From positions 1 through 34,504 of the forward strand of contig NZ_BDLU01000012.1 of the NCBI RefSeq assembly GCF_006538165.1: a stretch of DNA of 34,504 nt. The letters run 5' to 3'. This document shows, piece by piece, positions 6,659-15,419 of this stretch. The translations under genes were made by a program, and so were the position numbers. The first letter of the stretch is position 1, and each line of letters begins with the position of its first letter. The DNA comes from Komagataeibacter diospyri. Its GTDB lineage: Bacteria; Pseudomonadota; Alphaproteobacteria; Acetobacterales; Acetobacteraceae. The notes under the pieces are model-generated. The model worked only from the letters and a program-made list of their open reading frames with translations, searched no databases and had not been told where the DNA came from.

Positions 6659-8659
6659 TTACCTTGATTTCATAAGGCGTATGTTATCGCTGCGGTCCGG
6701 GTCGGGCAGGACATGTTCGGGATCAAGAATGGCTCTGTCGACTGTCGGGCCACCAGGGAAGGCAACAGTAATATTGTCCGCCAGGTGCCAGCTTTCCGGC
6801 GGGATAACCTGATCCGCATGTGTGCCATCACTATAGGCCAGCCTTAGCGTTACGGGCAGCATAAGCCTGCCTTTGGCCTTTATGCTGACCTGCGTGCCCT
6901 GACGGGCGTCATTATTGATATAGGACAGGCGCGACAGGGCATAATCCGGCCAGTCATTTTCAAAATACCAGCCACGCCAGAACCATCCCAGATCTTCACC
7001 CGCTTCACTTTCCATCAACCGGAAAAAATCCGATGGGGTGGGGTGATGGTATGCCCATGCCTGAATATAACGGCGGAAGGCGGTATCGAAGCGCTCCGGC
7101 CCCAGTATCTGTTCACGCAGCAGCACAAGCCCATAGGCACTTTTGAAATATGTGACCGGATGACGGTATTTTTCCGGTACCAGTTCCGCTGGTGTCATAA
7201 GGGTAGGCGCCTGCGGATCTTTCAGCACCGGGATGATGTCATCGGCGGGTCTGCCGGTCAGGGGCGCGAATTCGGCGTCATGCTTGGGGGCATATTCCCC
7301 ATGGTTGAAATGTTGCGATGCATAGGCGTCAATAAAGGTATTGAACCCTTCATCCATAAAAGCATCACGCCGTTCATTACTACCCACGATCATGGGAAAC
7401 CAGCCATGGCCCAGTTCATGCGTGGTGATCCAGAACAGCGTATCGTTCCGGTCTTCCCAGCCGTCAAAGACAATGCCGGGATATTCCATGCCCGCCCCAT
7501 GGCCACCCACATTGATGGCATTGGGCCATGGGTAGGAAAACCACTGGCGGGAAAAATATTCGATGGCATGTCTGACATATTCGGTGGACCGGTCCCATGC
7601 CTGCGGGCCAATGCCTTCACGCGGGTAAACCGACATGGCCAGACGGGGCACTGGCTTCATGCCGGGGGCGGGACGTACCGGCGGCAGGTCGATGCGCGCC
7701 GCATCCCATAAAAAGGTAGGAGATGCGGCGAAGGAAACATCACGCGTATTTTCCATGTAAAAACGCCACGTCTTTTCCCCCATGCGGGCCACGTGGCTTG
7801 TGGGGTCCGTTACGTCGTGTTCTGTACGGATCATTACGGTCCGGTCGCTGCGGGCTGCCTGCGCCAGACGGGCACGTTCGGTGCGGGTCAGGACCTGCGC
7901 CGGATTGAGCAGCGCGCCTGAACCGACAACCGTGAAATTCCACGGCACCGTGACGCTATAATCAAAATTGCCGTATTCAAGATAGAACTCCTGCCCCAGA
8001 TAGGGCAGCGTGTCCCAGCCGCGATGGCTGTCATAAACGCACATGCGGGGGTACCACTGCGCGATTTCATATATTTCGCCATCCCTGGCGGGGGTCACCG
8101 CTGTTCGGCCGCCCCATGGACCGGGAATGATGTAATGCCAGCGGATGCGGATCTGGACCTTCTGCCCATGGGACAACGGCGCGCCGGGCAGTGCAAGCTG
8201 CATACGGGTATCGGATATGCGTGGCCGAAGCGGGGTTTCATGTCCATGATGCACGATGGCAACTGAATCGATTTCCATGCCGTCGGTCGTATTGGGGTGG
8301 CGTTCGGGGTTGGCGAAGCCTGCGCGGGAATGGGGACGATAGATGTTCTGGTCAAGTTGCAGCCATAGCGTATCAAGGCTGTCGGGGCTGTTGTTGGTAT
8401 AGATCAGCGTTTCTTCGCCAGACAGGGCGTGGGTCGGCGTGTCGATATGGGCATGGATGACGTAATCTGCCCGGTTCTGCCAGTAATCCGGTCCCGGTAG
8501 GCCAGAACCCGAATTGTAGCGGTTGGGCGGGTCCGGCAGGGGCTGGGGGGTAAAGACCCGTCGCATGTCCATCGCGGTTGGAACTGGGGCTGCCTGCGCC
8601 CCGTCTATCGCGCAGCAGCCTGCACAGGTCAGGATGACCATCAGCTTTCCGTATGCCAT
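6659..8659 (-). CDS. Exported M1-family zinc metallopeptidase
   Basis: The 666-residue product has an N-terminal signal peptide (MAYGKLMVILTCAGC...AQA). The zinc site is intact: HELGH at residues 414-418 and Glu437 in DEGFNTF, giving HEXXH-X18-E. The exopeptidase GAMEN-type motif appears as GAGMEYPG about 25 residues before HELGH. M1 enzymes remove N-terminal residues from peptides; the signal peptide places this one in the periplasm. It is the last gene of a leftward pair with the TauE-like permease, 93 bases apart. The protein is shorter than classic PepN because it lacks the long C-terminal helical domain, like other small bacterial M1 proteins. Confidence 0.9.
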   Translation of the reverse strand: MAYGKLMVILTCAGCCAIDGAQAAPVPTAMDMRRVFTPQPLPDPPNRYNSGSGLPGPDYWQNRADYVIHAHIDTPTHALSGEETLIYTNNSPDSLDTLWLQLDQNIYRPHSRAGFANPERHPNTTDGMEIDSVAIVHHGHETPLRPRISDTRMQLALPGAPLSHGQKVQIRIRWHYIIPGPWGGRTAVTPARDGEIYEIAQWYPRMCVYDSHRGWDTLPYLGQEFYLEYGNFDYSVTVPWNFTVVGSGALLNPAQVLTRTERARLAQAARSDRTVMIRTEHDVTDPTSHVARMGEKTWRFYMENTRDVSFAASPTFLWDAARIDLPPVRPAPGMKPVPRLAMSVYPREGIGPQAWDRSTEYVRHAIEYFSRQWFSYPWPNAINVGGHGAGMEYPGIVFDGWEDRNDTLFWITTHELGHGWFPMIVGSNERRDAFMDEGFNTFIDAYASQHFNHGEYAPKHDAEFAPLTGRPADDIIPVLKDPQAPTLMTPAELVPEKYRHPVTYFKSAYGLVLLREQILGPERFDTAFRRYIQAWAYHHPTPSDFFRLMESEAGEDLGWFWRGWYFENDWPDYALSRLSYINNDARQGTQVSIKAKGRLMLPVTLRLAYSDGTHADQVIPPESWHLADNITVAFPGGPTVDRAILDPEHVLPDPDRSDNIRLMKSR

Positions 8660-8752
8660 TTCCCTGCCTTCCGCCTGTCATGGTTGCGGTAGGGTAACGG
8701 ATGGCGCCGGGAGCGCAAGGTGCTGGCTGGTACCCGTGCGGGGCGTGTGTCG

Positions 8753-9538
8753 TCAGATGACCTTCAGCCCGACGGTGACAAGAATCGCCGCCAGTATGAT
8801 CCGCTGCACCCGGTCGGGAACAAGCCCGATGCACAGGCTGCCCAGTATGATGCCCGGCACGGACCCGCACAGCAGCGAGGTCAGCAGCGGGACGTCAATA
8901 TCCCCGATCCACCAGTGCCCCATGCCCGCAATGGCCGTGAGCGGTACGGCATGGGCGATGTCGGAGCCGACCAGCCGACGGATTTCCAGCGAGGGATAGA
9001 GAAAGATCAGCGCTGCCATGCCAATGGCCCCCGCGCCGACGGAAGACAACGTGACCATGACCCCCAGCACCGCGCCCAGCAGCGTGGTGAGATGGCCAGT
9101 CATGGCGGAGGAAACGCTTCCGGCCTTCTGCCGCGACAGTATCTGCAGCCGGTGGCGGAACAGCACGCTGGGGGCGGTAATCAGCAGTGCTATGCCCAGG
9201 GCCACGGAAATCACATGTGTCACCTGCGCCGAAGGGCTGCCCGCCCAGTGGAGGGCTGCGATCGTCAGCACGGTAGCCGGTATGCTGCCCAGCGCCAGTC
9301 GTCCCACTACACGCCATTCCACCGACTGGCTGCGGCCATGTACCAGTGTGCCCACCGTCTTGGTCAGGGCTGCATACAGCAGGTCAGTACCCACGGCTGA
9401 TTGCGGATGCACCTTGAACAGCAATATGAGCAGCGGGGTCATGAGCGACCCGCCCCCCACGCCGGTCATGCCGACAAGAAAGCCGACCCCAAGGCCAGAC
9501 AGCACATAAAGCAGGTTGATCGATTCAGGCAGGTGCAT
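8753..9538 (-). CDS. TauE/SafE-family (UPF0721) membrane permease
   Basis: The 261-residue protein has about eight membrane helices and the two-fold repeat of the family. GVGFLVGMTGVGGGSLMTPLL in the first half is diagnostic, and GSVPGIILGSLC lies in the second. Members are proposed to move sulfite, sulfonates or other organic anions. It lies 93 bases upstream of the M1 peptidase gene on the same strand and may share its transcript. No clear ribosome binding site is seen before ATG 9538. The substrate cannot be inferred from the neighbours. Confidence 0.87.
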   Translation of the reverse strand: MHLPESINLLYVLSGLGVGFLVGMTGVGGGSLMTPLLILLFKVHPQSAVGTDLLYAALTKTVGTLVHGRSQSVEWRVVGRLALGSIPATVLTIAALHWAGSPSAQVTHVISVALGIALLITAPSVLFRHRLQILSRQKAGSVSSAMTGHLTTLLGAVLGVMVTLSSVGAGAIGMAALIFLYPSLEIRRLVGSDIAHAVPLTAIAGMGHWWIGDIDVPLLTSLLCGSVPGIILGSLCIGLVPDRVQRIILAAILVTVGLKVI

Positions 9539-10048
9539 GGTGGGGCTTCATGGTTCGATGGTTGCGGGGCAGGCAGTGCATGCTGTCCGGTATGGGGGTA
9601 AGGGCGCCTGTCTATGCGTTCCCGCCCGTTTTACGTTCAAATTATACCAAAAAACTAAGTGAATTACCGATGGTGGATACGATTGTTTATGTGTAATTTT
9701 CAATAAGCACAAGCTTCTTTGGTGATATCGAGGCACCATATTTTTGCATATAGCCCGTAAAAATACGGAAATCCCCGTTTTCCGACAGGCTGGACGACGT
9801 GCGGTAAGCGTGTCGGAGAACCCGGTGTGGATCTGTCCTGGCCTTATCCACGCCACGCTGCGGCAATTGCCTGCCATCATTGGCACCGTAACGCGGGATC
9901 GTGAACGGGCAGGCAAATGGCATGGTCGGGAGGTCAGGTCATTTGCTGGCCCACGCGGCCTGTCCCGTATTCCGAAAATATCCCCGGCAGTGCGGCAACC
10001 TGTTTTTATGGCACCCGTTGCAGGGGGAACCATTTACGGAGAGGTGCC
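9539..10048. other. Gap of about 510 bases without a supported gene
   Basis: The region lies between the leftward TauE-like gene and the rightward small acidic gene, so it should hold both promoters. An AT-rich stretch at about 9640-9770 is the likeliest promoter zone. Frames covering it on both strands have no recognisable motif, and the longest (161 codons, leftward) has the Arg/Pro/Cys-rich look of a shadow frame. Confidence 0.4.
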
Positions 10049-10300
10049 ATGTTCAGCAGACAGGTAACGGACAATGCATGGAATGCCATGCCGACCCGGC
10101 CGTCCCCGGTTCCGCCATCGCCAGTCCATGAACCCGGACAGGATCCCGGTCACGGTGAACCCGATGAGAAAGAACCACTGGACCCGCCGGAAAAACGTTG
10201 CCCGGATCATGATGAGGACGAACCGATCGATCCTGACAAGGACGGGCTGGTCGAACCGCTGGAACCTGATGAGGAGGACGAAGGGCCTGTTGCGGACTGA
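10049..10300 (+). CDS. Small acidic Pro/Asp/Glu-rich protein of unknown function
   Basis: The 83-residue product begins MFSRQVTDNAWNAMPTRP and then becomes strongly acidic with repeated Pro-Asp-Glu clusters (PDEKEPLDPP, DHDEDEPIDPDKDG, EPDEEDEGP). It has no membrane segment or signal peptide and one Cys, and is probably disordered. ATG 10049 is preceded by GGAGAGG at 10038-10044, which decides the start; the frame is open further upstream only by chance. I do not recognise a family. Such composition could suit a cation-binding or nucleic-acid-mimic role, but that is speculation. It stands alone, 188 bases upstream of the dioxygenase gene. Confidence 0.55.
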   Translation: MFSRQVTDNAWNAMPTRPSPVPPSPVHEPGQDPGHGEPDEKEPLDPPEKRCPDHDEDEPIDPDKDGLVEPLEPDEEDEGPVAD

Positions 10301-10488
10301 ATGCGACTTCGCCGTCCCCGCACGGTCTGTCTGGTGCAGGGCTGACTGGGAAAACGGTTTGATTAAACCAAAAGTGTACTTGCGGATATCGCAAACATGA
10401 ATCCATTACCCAGGTGTTATATTATGATATCGGAATGACAGGCAGAAGCATATGCCCATGGCAGGATGCGCAATACTTGGAGAGGGTG

Positions 10489-11337
10489 ATGACAGGTATG
10501 ATCCAGTCCGAATATGTAAACGCGTCCACCCGACAGGATTTTGATCGTGATGGCGTCGTCTGCCTGCGGCAGGTGATCTCACCACAATGGATTGCAAGAC
10601 TGACAGATGCCCTGCCCACGGCGATACGGGCGGCAGGGCCTAACCATTTCCGGTTTGAAAACTCCGGTGAGGCAGGGCTGTTTTTCGGTGATGTTCTGGT
10701 CTGGCAGCGTGTCCCGGTCTTTGAGGAATTCATGCGCACGGGGCCGCTTGCTGCCGTGTCTGGCAGTCTTATGCATTCCCGTACTGTCACCTTCTATCAT
10801 GACTTCCTGCTGATAAAGGAAGCCGGTACGTCCAAACGTACACCCTGGCACCAGGACCAGTCTTACTGGTGTGTGGGAGGGACGCAGGCGCTTACGATCT
10901 GGATGCCACTTGATACGGTGCCGCTTGAAACATCGCTTGAATTCGTGAAGGGTTCGCACCGCTGGGGCCAGTTGTTCGAGGCCGTGCCCTTTGACCCCAC
11001 CAGCAAATTTCGCGGCGACCGGGATGGACGTCCCCCGCTGCCCGATATCGACGCCACGCCGGGGGATTACGATATCCTGCGTTGGGCGATGGAACCGGGG
11101 GACTGTCTGGTGTTCCATTGCAGGACGCTGCATGCCGCCCCCGGTAATCCGGCCCCCAGCCGGTCACGGCGTGTGCTTTCGACCTGCTGGGCCGGTGATG
11201 ATGCCCATTACGTTGAAATCAAAAGCGATATCGCCCCGCCGGTCAGGGGGGACAACCTCATGCCCGGTCAGCCGCTTGCCTGTCCCACTTTCCCCCGGAT
11301 CCTGCCGGTTTCCTGCCCGTCGTCCGAGACGGTCTGA
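10489..11337 (+). CDS. PhyH-family Fe(II)/2-oxoglutarate dioxygenase
   Basis: The product is about 282 residues. PhyH-type enzymes use Fe(II), O2 and 2-oxoglutarate to hydroxylate small molecules, including amino acids and antibiotic precursors. The iron triad is visible as His121-x-Asp123 (TPWHQDQSYW) and His215 (TLHAAPGN), and an Arg at 227/228 fits the 2-oxoglutarate salt bridge. ATG 10489 was chosen because GGAGAGG (10479-10485) precedes it. It converges on the catabolic operon that starts leftward at 18048 and may hydroxylate the same substrate, but nothing shows shared regulation. The substrate is unknown. Confidence 0.85.
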   Translation: MTGMIQSEYVNASTRQDFDRDGVVCLRQVISPQWIARLTDALPTAIRAAGPNHFRFENSGEAGLFFGDVLVWQRVPVFEEFMRTGPLAAVSGSLMHSRTVTFYHDFLLIKEAGTSKRTPWHQDQSYWCVGGTQALTIWMPLDTVPLETSLEFVKGSHRWGQLFEAVPFDPTSKFRGDRDGRPPLPDIDATPGDYDILRWAMEPGDCLVFHCRTLHAAPGNPAPSRSRRVLSTCWAGDDAHYVEIKSDIAPPVRGDNLMPGQPLACPTFPRILPVSCPSSETV

Positions 11338-11397
11338 ACAGGTTCTGATGGCGGCAGGGTCTGATTGCCGGGCATCCAGCAGCGGGAAAGCATAAGG

Positions 11398-11437
11398 TTG
11401 CTGTAACAGCCATCCTTATGGGGGACTGTTACAGCAA
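11398..11437. terminator. Bidirectional hairpin between convergent genes
   Basis: TTGCTGTAACAG (11398-11409) and CTGTTACAGCAA (11426-11437) form a perfect 12-bp stem with a 16-base loop, midway between the convergent dioxygenase and carbamoylase-like genes. It has no clear T-tract, but the position fits a shared terminator. Confidence 0.65.
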
Positions 11438-11455
11438 TATGGTCGGTTGCCTGAT

Positions 11456-12724
11456 TTATGCGGGGTCAAAATGTGCATCGGCCGCCATGATGGCGTGCAG
11501 CAGCACATTGGCCCCGGCCACGATGTCGCCTGCTTCCGCATGTTCCGCTTCATTATGGCTCAGCCCATCGCGGCAGGGGATAAAGATCATGGCAGTGGGA
11601 CAGATATGCCCCATATAGGCGGCGTCATGGCCCGCGCCCGATACGATGTCACGGTAGCTCTGTCCCGTCAGGCTGGCGGCCCTGCGCACCATTTCCACGC
11701 AGTCGGGATCAAAATGCACGGCCGGGGAATCCCAGATCCGTTTCATTGACAACGTAACGCCCTGCTGTTCCGCCTGCCGTGCGGCTTCCGTGCGTATGCG
11801 CTCTTCCACGGCGGCAATCACGTCATCATCGGGGTGGCGCAGGTCCAGCGACATCTGGACTTCGCCCGGCACCACATTGGTACTGCCGGGCTGCACCTGT
11901 ATGACACCCACGGTCGCCCGTGTGTCAGCACCATAAGACTGCGCGATTTCGTCGATCATGATCATGACATGGGCTGCAGCAAGCAGCGCATCGCGACGCA
12001 TGGCGCGTGGTGTCGTGCCGGCATGCGCTTCCTGACCACTCAACCGCAGGTCAAACCAGCGCATGGCCTGCACGCCGGTGACCGCGCCAATGGTTATGCC
12101 TTCCTTTTCAAGGATAGGACCCTGTTCGATATGCAGTTCAAAATAGGCCCGGACCGGGTGCTGGCCACAGGGTTCCGCGCCCCTGTAGCCGATTTCTTCC
12201 AGTGCCTGTCCGAAGGTTGTTCCCCGTGCATCCTGCGTTCCGTAAGCCTGTGCCTGGGTGAAGGCACCGGTAAATACGCCGGATGACATCATGGCGGGCG
12301 CGAAACGTGATCCTTCCTCGTTCGTCCAGTTGACCAGTTCGACCGGGTGCCGCATCCGGTAGCCGCTGCGCTGCAGCGCGCGCAGGGCCGACAGGCCGGC
12401 CAGCACACCATAAATGCCATCATATTTTCCGCCGGTCGGCTGCGTATCAAGGTGGCTGCCCATGACAAGCGGGGGCAGGGCCGGATCGGAACCAGGCAGG
12501 TGGATGAACTGGTTGCCCATGGAATCAACCGTAAGCACGCCGCCCAGTGCAGCCGCCTGCGTCCCCAGCCAGTCGCGGACCTGGCGGTCTTCCGCGCCAA
12601 GGGCCAGACGGCAGATGCCACCTTTTGCCGTGCCGCCAAAGGCCGCGGTTTCGGCAATGTCAGCCAGCAGCGATGGGCCATCAATACCAAGGTTTACGCC
12701 CGTGGGCATCATGTCCTGATTCAT
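11456..12724 (-). CDS. Allantoate amidohydrolase / N-carbamoyl-amino-acid hydrolase (M20 family)
   Basis: The product is 422 residues from ATG 12724, which has AGGA about 8 bases upstream; ATG 12811 is less likely. This family (AllC, HyuC, beta-ureidopropionase) hydrolyses ureido groups to release NH3 and CO2. Its binuclear metal motifs are visible: GSHLDTQPTGGKYDG (His91, Asp102), NEEGSRF (Glu136-Glu137), LHIEQGP, and SGAGHDA near the C-terminus. It is the last gene of the leftward six-gene arm, 108 bases after the binding-protein gene. Beside a deiminase-type enzyme, a ureido-cleaving enzyme is logical: deimination of a guanidino group leaves a ureido group. Sequence alone cannot separate allantoate from carbamoyl-amino-acid activity. 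Confidence 0.87.
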   Translation of the reverse strand: MNQDMMPTGVNLGIDGPSLLADIAETAAFGGTAKGGICRLALGAEDRQVRDWLGTQAAALGGVLTVDSMGNQFIHLPGSDPALPPLVMGSHLDTQPTGGKYDGIYGVLAGLSALRALQRSGYRMRHPVELVNWTNEEGSRFAPAMMSSGVFTGAFTQAQAYGTQDARGTTFGQALEEIGYRGAEPCGQHPVRAYFELHIEQGPILEKEGITIGAVTGVQAMRWFDLRLSGQEAHAGTTPRAMRRDALLAAAHVMIMIDEIAQSYGADTRATVGVIQVQPGSTNVVPGEVQMSLDLRHPDDDVIAAVEERIRTEAARQAEQQGVTLSMKRIWDSPAVHFDPDCVEMVRRAASLTGQSYRDIVSGAGHDAAYMGHICPTAMIFIPCRDGLSHNEAEHAEAGDIVAGANVLLHAIMAADAHFDPA

Positions 12725-12832
12725 GTATTTTCCTGTTGTTATCTGTATTTCCGGATGCTGCGGGACCGGGTGTGTCTGGTTATGGAACACCCGTTCCTGA
12801 TATGCCGTCATATGTTCCGGTTTGTCATGTTA

Positions 12833-13642
12833 TTACTTTATACTATTGGAAAGGTTCCATTTTTCAGCAAGATTTATGAAATCATTACTTTGGCGTATTC
12901 GGGCCAGCGCTTCTGAAAACAGGGTTTCGTTCTGTACGTCCCCCTTCCTGAAGGCCGCTACAATATTCGTCTGGTTGATGGGGGCGGCAATGGGACGGAA
13001 ATGGCCGCCGCCTCTCAGTCCGACAATAAACGCGACAACTTCCTGCCCATGCAGGGCCGCGCTTGAACGTCCTTCACGCAGGTTGCTCAACTGCTGGCCA
13101 AGATCTGAATCCCACATGACCTTTATGGCGGGTTTTCCATGGGCTTCGCAGTTTCTGGCGCTCCAGCGTGCAGCCTGTTCGGCAAAACTGGTGCCCTGAA
13201 TGGTCGTGACGGTCCTGCCACACAGGTCGGTCAGCGTATGGATGTCATCATGTTCGGCAGAAGTATAAAACTGTGATCCGGTGGTAAGATAGGGAATGAA
13301 GTCAAACAGGACGTGCCGGGCGGGAATGTCGTAAAAGCCGCTGATGATCATGTCGGCCCGCCCCGACAGCAGGGTCGGGATCAGTTGTTCAAAAGTACTG
13401 TCAACCCATGTGACCGGTCGCGCCGAAACCCGGCCAATCGCGGCGGCCAGATCAATATCGAATCCCTGCAACTGCGTTGTTTCCGGGTCACGGAATTCCA
13501 TTGGCGGATTTCCCGTGTTGACGGCCACGACAATCGGGTTTTCCCCCGTAATGGCTACCGGACCGTTTCTGTAATAATGGATGAACAGAACATACGCGAT
13601 CATGATCGCCGGGATAATGGTCATGATCCATGTCCTGTTCAT
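12833..13642 (-). CDS. Amino-acid-type ABC substrate-binding protein with membrane anchor
   Basis: The 269-residue solute-binding protein is of family 3 (SBP_bac_3, HisJ/GlnH type). The diagnostic segments are LQGFDIDLAAAIGR and ADMIISGFYDIPARH. The N-terminus (MNRTWIMTIIPAIMIAYVLFIHYYRN) is a strong membrane helix without an obvious cleavage site, so the protein may stay tethered to the inner membrane. A Cys pair (DLCG and WSARNC) is shared with the two other binding proteins of this locus. The gene starts 14 bases after the CE4-like gene. No permease lies in this arm, so it probably works with the permease and ATPase at 21878-23520. Confidence 0.85.
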   Translation of the reverse strand: MNRTWIMTIIPAIMIAYVLFIHYYRNGPVAITGENPIVVAVNTGNPPMEFRDPETTQLQGFDIDLAAAIGRVSARPVTWVDSTFEQLIPTLLSGRADMIISGFYDIPARHVLFDFIPYLTTGSQFYTSAEHDDIHTLTDLCGRTVTTIQGTSFAEQAARWSARNCEAHGKPAIKVMWDSDLGQQLSNLREGRSSAALHGQEVVAFIVGLRGGGHFRPIAAPINQTNIVAAFRKGDVQNETLFSEALARIRQSNDFINLAEKWNLSNSIK

Positions 13643-13656
13643 GCCAGCCCCTTTCT

Positions 13657-14574
13657 CTAGCGCACGGGAATGGAAAGGGGGGGAACGCCCCCGATCCAGC
13701 GCGGGATCTGCTCTTCATGCGGTATCCATGTGCCGCTGGCCACCAGCGTGGAGATATGGGCTGCGATATCTTCCATCGGCGCAAACCAGACGTCGCCTTT
13801 TTCGTGCATGTAATCCAGCAGTTTTACAATTTCCGCCGCGCGCGACAGCCGGCCCGATACAAACGGGTGCCATATTGCCGACCACAGGCCGCCATACTGC
13901 CAGGCCGCATCGAATTCTGCACGGAATACGGCCATGGCTTCTGCAGGCGCGCGGATTGTCTGGGCCATCCTGAAGGCCCTGGTGTGTACATATTGTGGCC
14001 AGTCATCCAGCGCATGGGTGGAAGGCAGTTCGATCAGTGAACCCGCCTTGCCCTTCAGCATGTATGGCACATCATCCCCATACAGTGACGCATCGTAGCT
14101 GAAGCCATGTTCAACAAGAAGGTCGAGCGTGTATTCGGAAAACGCGCCCGATGGATTGCGGTAGCCCGCAGGCGCCCGGCCTGTTGCCTTCTCGATCGCG
14201 CGCATGCCCTTTTCAAGGATCCGGCGCTCGTCATCAGGGGAATGCTGGTTGACGCGTTCATGCAGCCAGCCATGATGGCCGATCTCATGCCCGTTTTCGA
14301 CCAGCAGGGATATGGCATGCGGGTATTCTTCCACACACCAGCCCGGCACATACATTGTCTGCCGGATGCCGAAATGCTTCCAGATATTGACAATGCGCGG
14401 CACCCCAACCGTTGCGCCAAAACGCAGTTCGGACGCGGCGCTGACATGGCGGCCCGCATCCGCCCCGTAAAACAGGTGCAGCAGGCTTTCGGCGTCAAAA
14501 TCAAAGCACATGCACACCGCGCAGCGTGCGCCGCCCGGCCACGGGGGCGGCTTGTTGATCAACTGAAGCGACAT
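13657..14574 (-). CDS. CE4-family hydrolase, cyclic-imidase/PuuE/HpPgdA-like (copy 1)
   Basis: The 305-residue cytoplasmic product of the polysaccharide-deacetylase fold has no signal peptide. Motifs: FDFDAES with Asp25 and Asp27, HEIGHHGWLHE with the metal pair His101 and His105, GYRNPSG, and IWHPFVSGR near the C-terminus. Cytoplasmic CE4 proteins of this branch include PuuE-type allantoinase, cyclic imide hydrolase and the Helicobacter PgdA-like protein, so opening of a cyclic amide, imide or ureide ring is more likely than sugar deacetylation. GGAG lies 9 bases before ATG 14574. A second, diverged copy is at 23541-24434. Both copies are followed by a binding-protein gene. Confidence 0.85.
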   Translation of the reverse strand: MSLQLINKPPPWPGGARCAVCMCFDFDAESLLHLFYGADAGRHVSAASELRFGATVGVPRIVNIWKHFGIRQTMYVPGWCVEEYPHAISLLVENGHEIGHHGWLHERVNQHSPDDERRILEKGMRAIEKATGRAPAGYRNPSGAFSEYTLDLLVEHGFSYDASLYGDDVPYMLKGKAGSLIELPSTHALDDWPQYVHTRAFRMAQTIRAPAEAMAVFRAEFDAAWQYGGLWSAIWHPFVSGRLSRAAEIVKLLDYMHEKGDVWFAPMEDIAAHISTLVASGTWIPHEEQIPRWIGGVPPLSIPVR

Positions 14575-14615
14575 AAGTTTTTTCTCCGCCAGCAGGCTTC
14601 ACCACGGTGTGGGGG

Positions 14616-15395
14616 TCAGGTCATATAATCCGGCTGTTCTCTCTGCATCTTGCGGCGCAGGGCGTTCCACAGCATCTCGCCCTTGTCCGCCCCCGTAGAA
14701 AACTGGCTGCGCACATGCGCAAGCATCTGGGGCGAAGGAATGGAAAGCGGTTGGCCGCCAGATTGCGCGGCAAGCTGGATACGGCATGCCTGTTCCAGGT
14801 AATACATGTAGTAGAATGCTTCCGCGATGGTTCGCCCGACACTGAGCAGGCCATGATTTTTCAGGATCATGACCTTGTGATCACCCAGGTCGCGGACAAG
14901 ACGTTCCCGCTCGCTCAGGTTGCGGTCTTCCGCGATCCCTTCATATTCATGCACTGCCACCGCATTGTAGAATTCCATGCTGATCTGGTTGATCGGCAGC
15001 AGCCCTCCCTGCTGGGCCGCAATCGCCATCCCGGCAAGGGTATGGGTGTGCATGACGCAGGCGGCATCGGGCCGCCTGCCATGTACTGCCGAATGGATGA
15101 CAAAGCCTGCGGGGTTGACCGGCATGGTGGTAGGCTGCGCAGGCTGGCCCCGGGCATCCACCTCGACAAGGGAACTGGCCGTTATCTCCTCAAACAGATA
15201 GCCATATGGATTGACCAGGAAGCGGTGCCCCGGCCCGGGCAGACGCACGGACAGGTGCGTATAGACCGTATCGGTCATGTCCAGATGGGCGAACAGGCGA
15301 TAGGCAAGCGCCAGGTCCTCCCTCAGGCGCTGCGTTGCAGTGGCGATATCCTGTGGCGTCGGGGCCGCAGGGGTGGACATGTCAACCGGGGTCAT
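14616..15395 (-). CDS. Class II aldolase/adducin-family enzyme
   Basis: The 259-residue product has the zinc site of the AraD/FucA fold: HTHT at residues 116-119 and a third His at 181 in KNHGLLSVG. The family carries out retro-aldol cleavage, epimerisation or decarboxylation of hydroxy and keto acids. ATG 15395 follows AGGAG at 9 bases. The gene is third in the leftward arm, 24 bases after the amidohydrolase. In context it could process the carbon skeleton left after nitrogen groups are removed. The protein belongs to the broad uncharacterised adducin-like branch, so the reaction cannot be assigned. Confidence 0.85.
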   Translation of the reverse strand: MTPVDMSTPAAPTPQDIATATQRLREDLALAYRLFAHLDMTDTVYTHLSVRLPGPGHRFLVNPYGYLFEEITASSLVEVDARGQPAQPTTMPVNPAGFVIHSAVHGRRPDAACVMHTHTLAGMAIAAQQGGLLPINQISMEFYNAVAVHEYEGIAEDRNLSERERLVRDLGDHKVMILKNHGLLSVGRTIAEAFYYMYYLEQACRIQLAAQSGGQPLSIPSPQMLAHVRSQFSTGADKGEMLWNALRRKMQREQPDYMT

Positions 15396-15419
15396 GATCC
15401 TGAACTCCTTTGCGTCCGA

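Noticed and set aside
9548..10033. 161-codon leftward frame in the gap after the TauE-like gene
   Set aside because: No motif, no ribosome site and low-complexity Arg/Cys/Pro content. It spans what should be promoter DNA.
13657..14574. Annotation as an extracellular polysaccharide or peptidoglycan deacetylase
   Set aside because: There is no signal peptide, the first motif is DxDAES, and the operon partners act on nitrogen compounds. A cytoplasmic cyclic-amide hydrolase fits better, though the fold name remains polysaccharide deacetylase.
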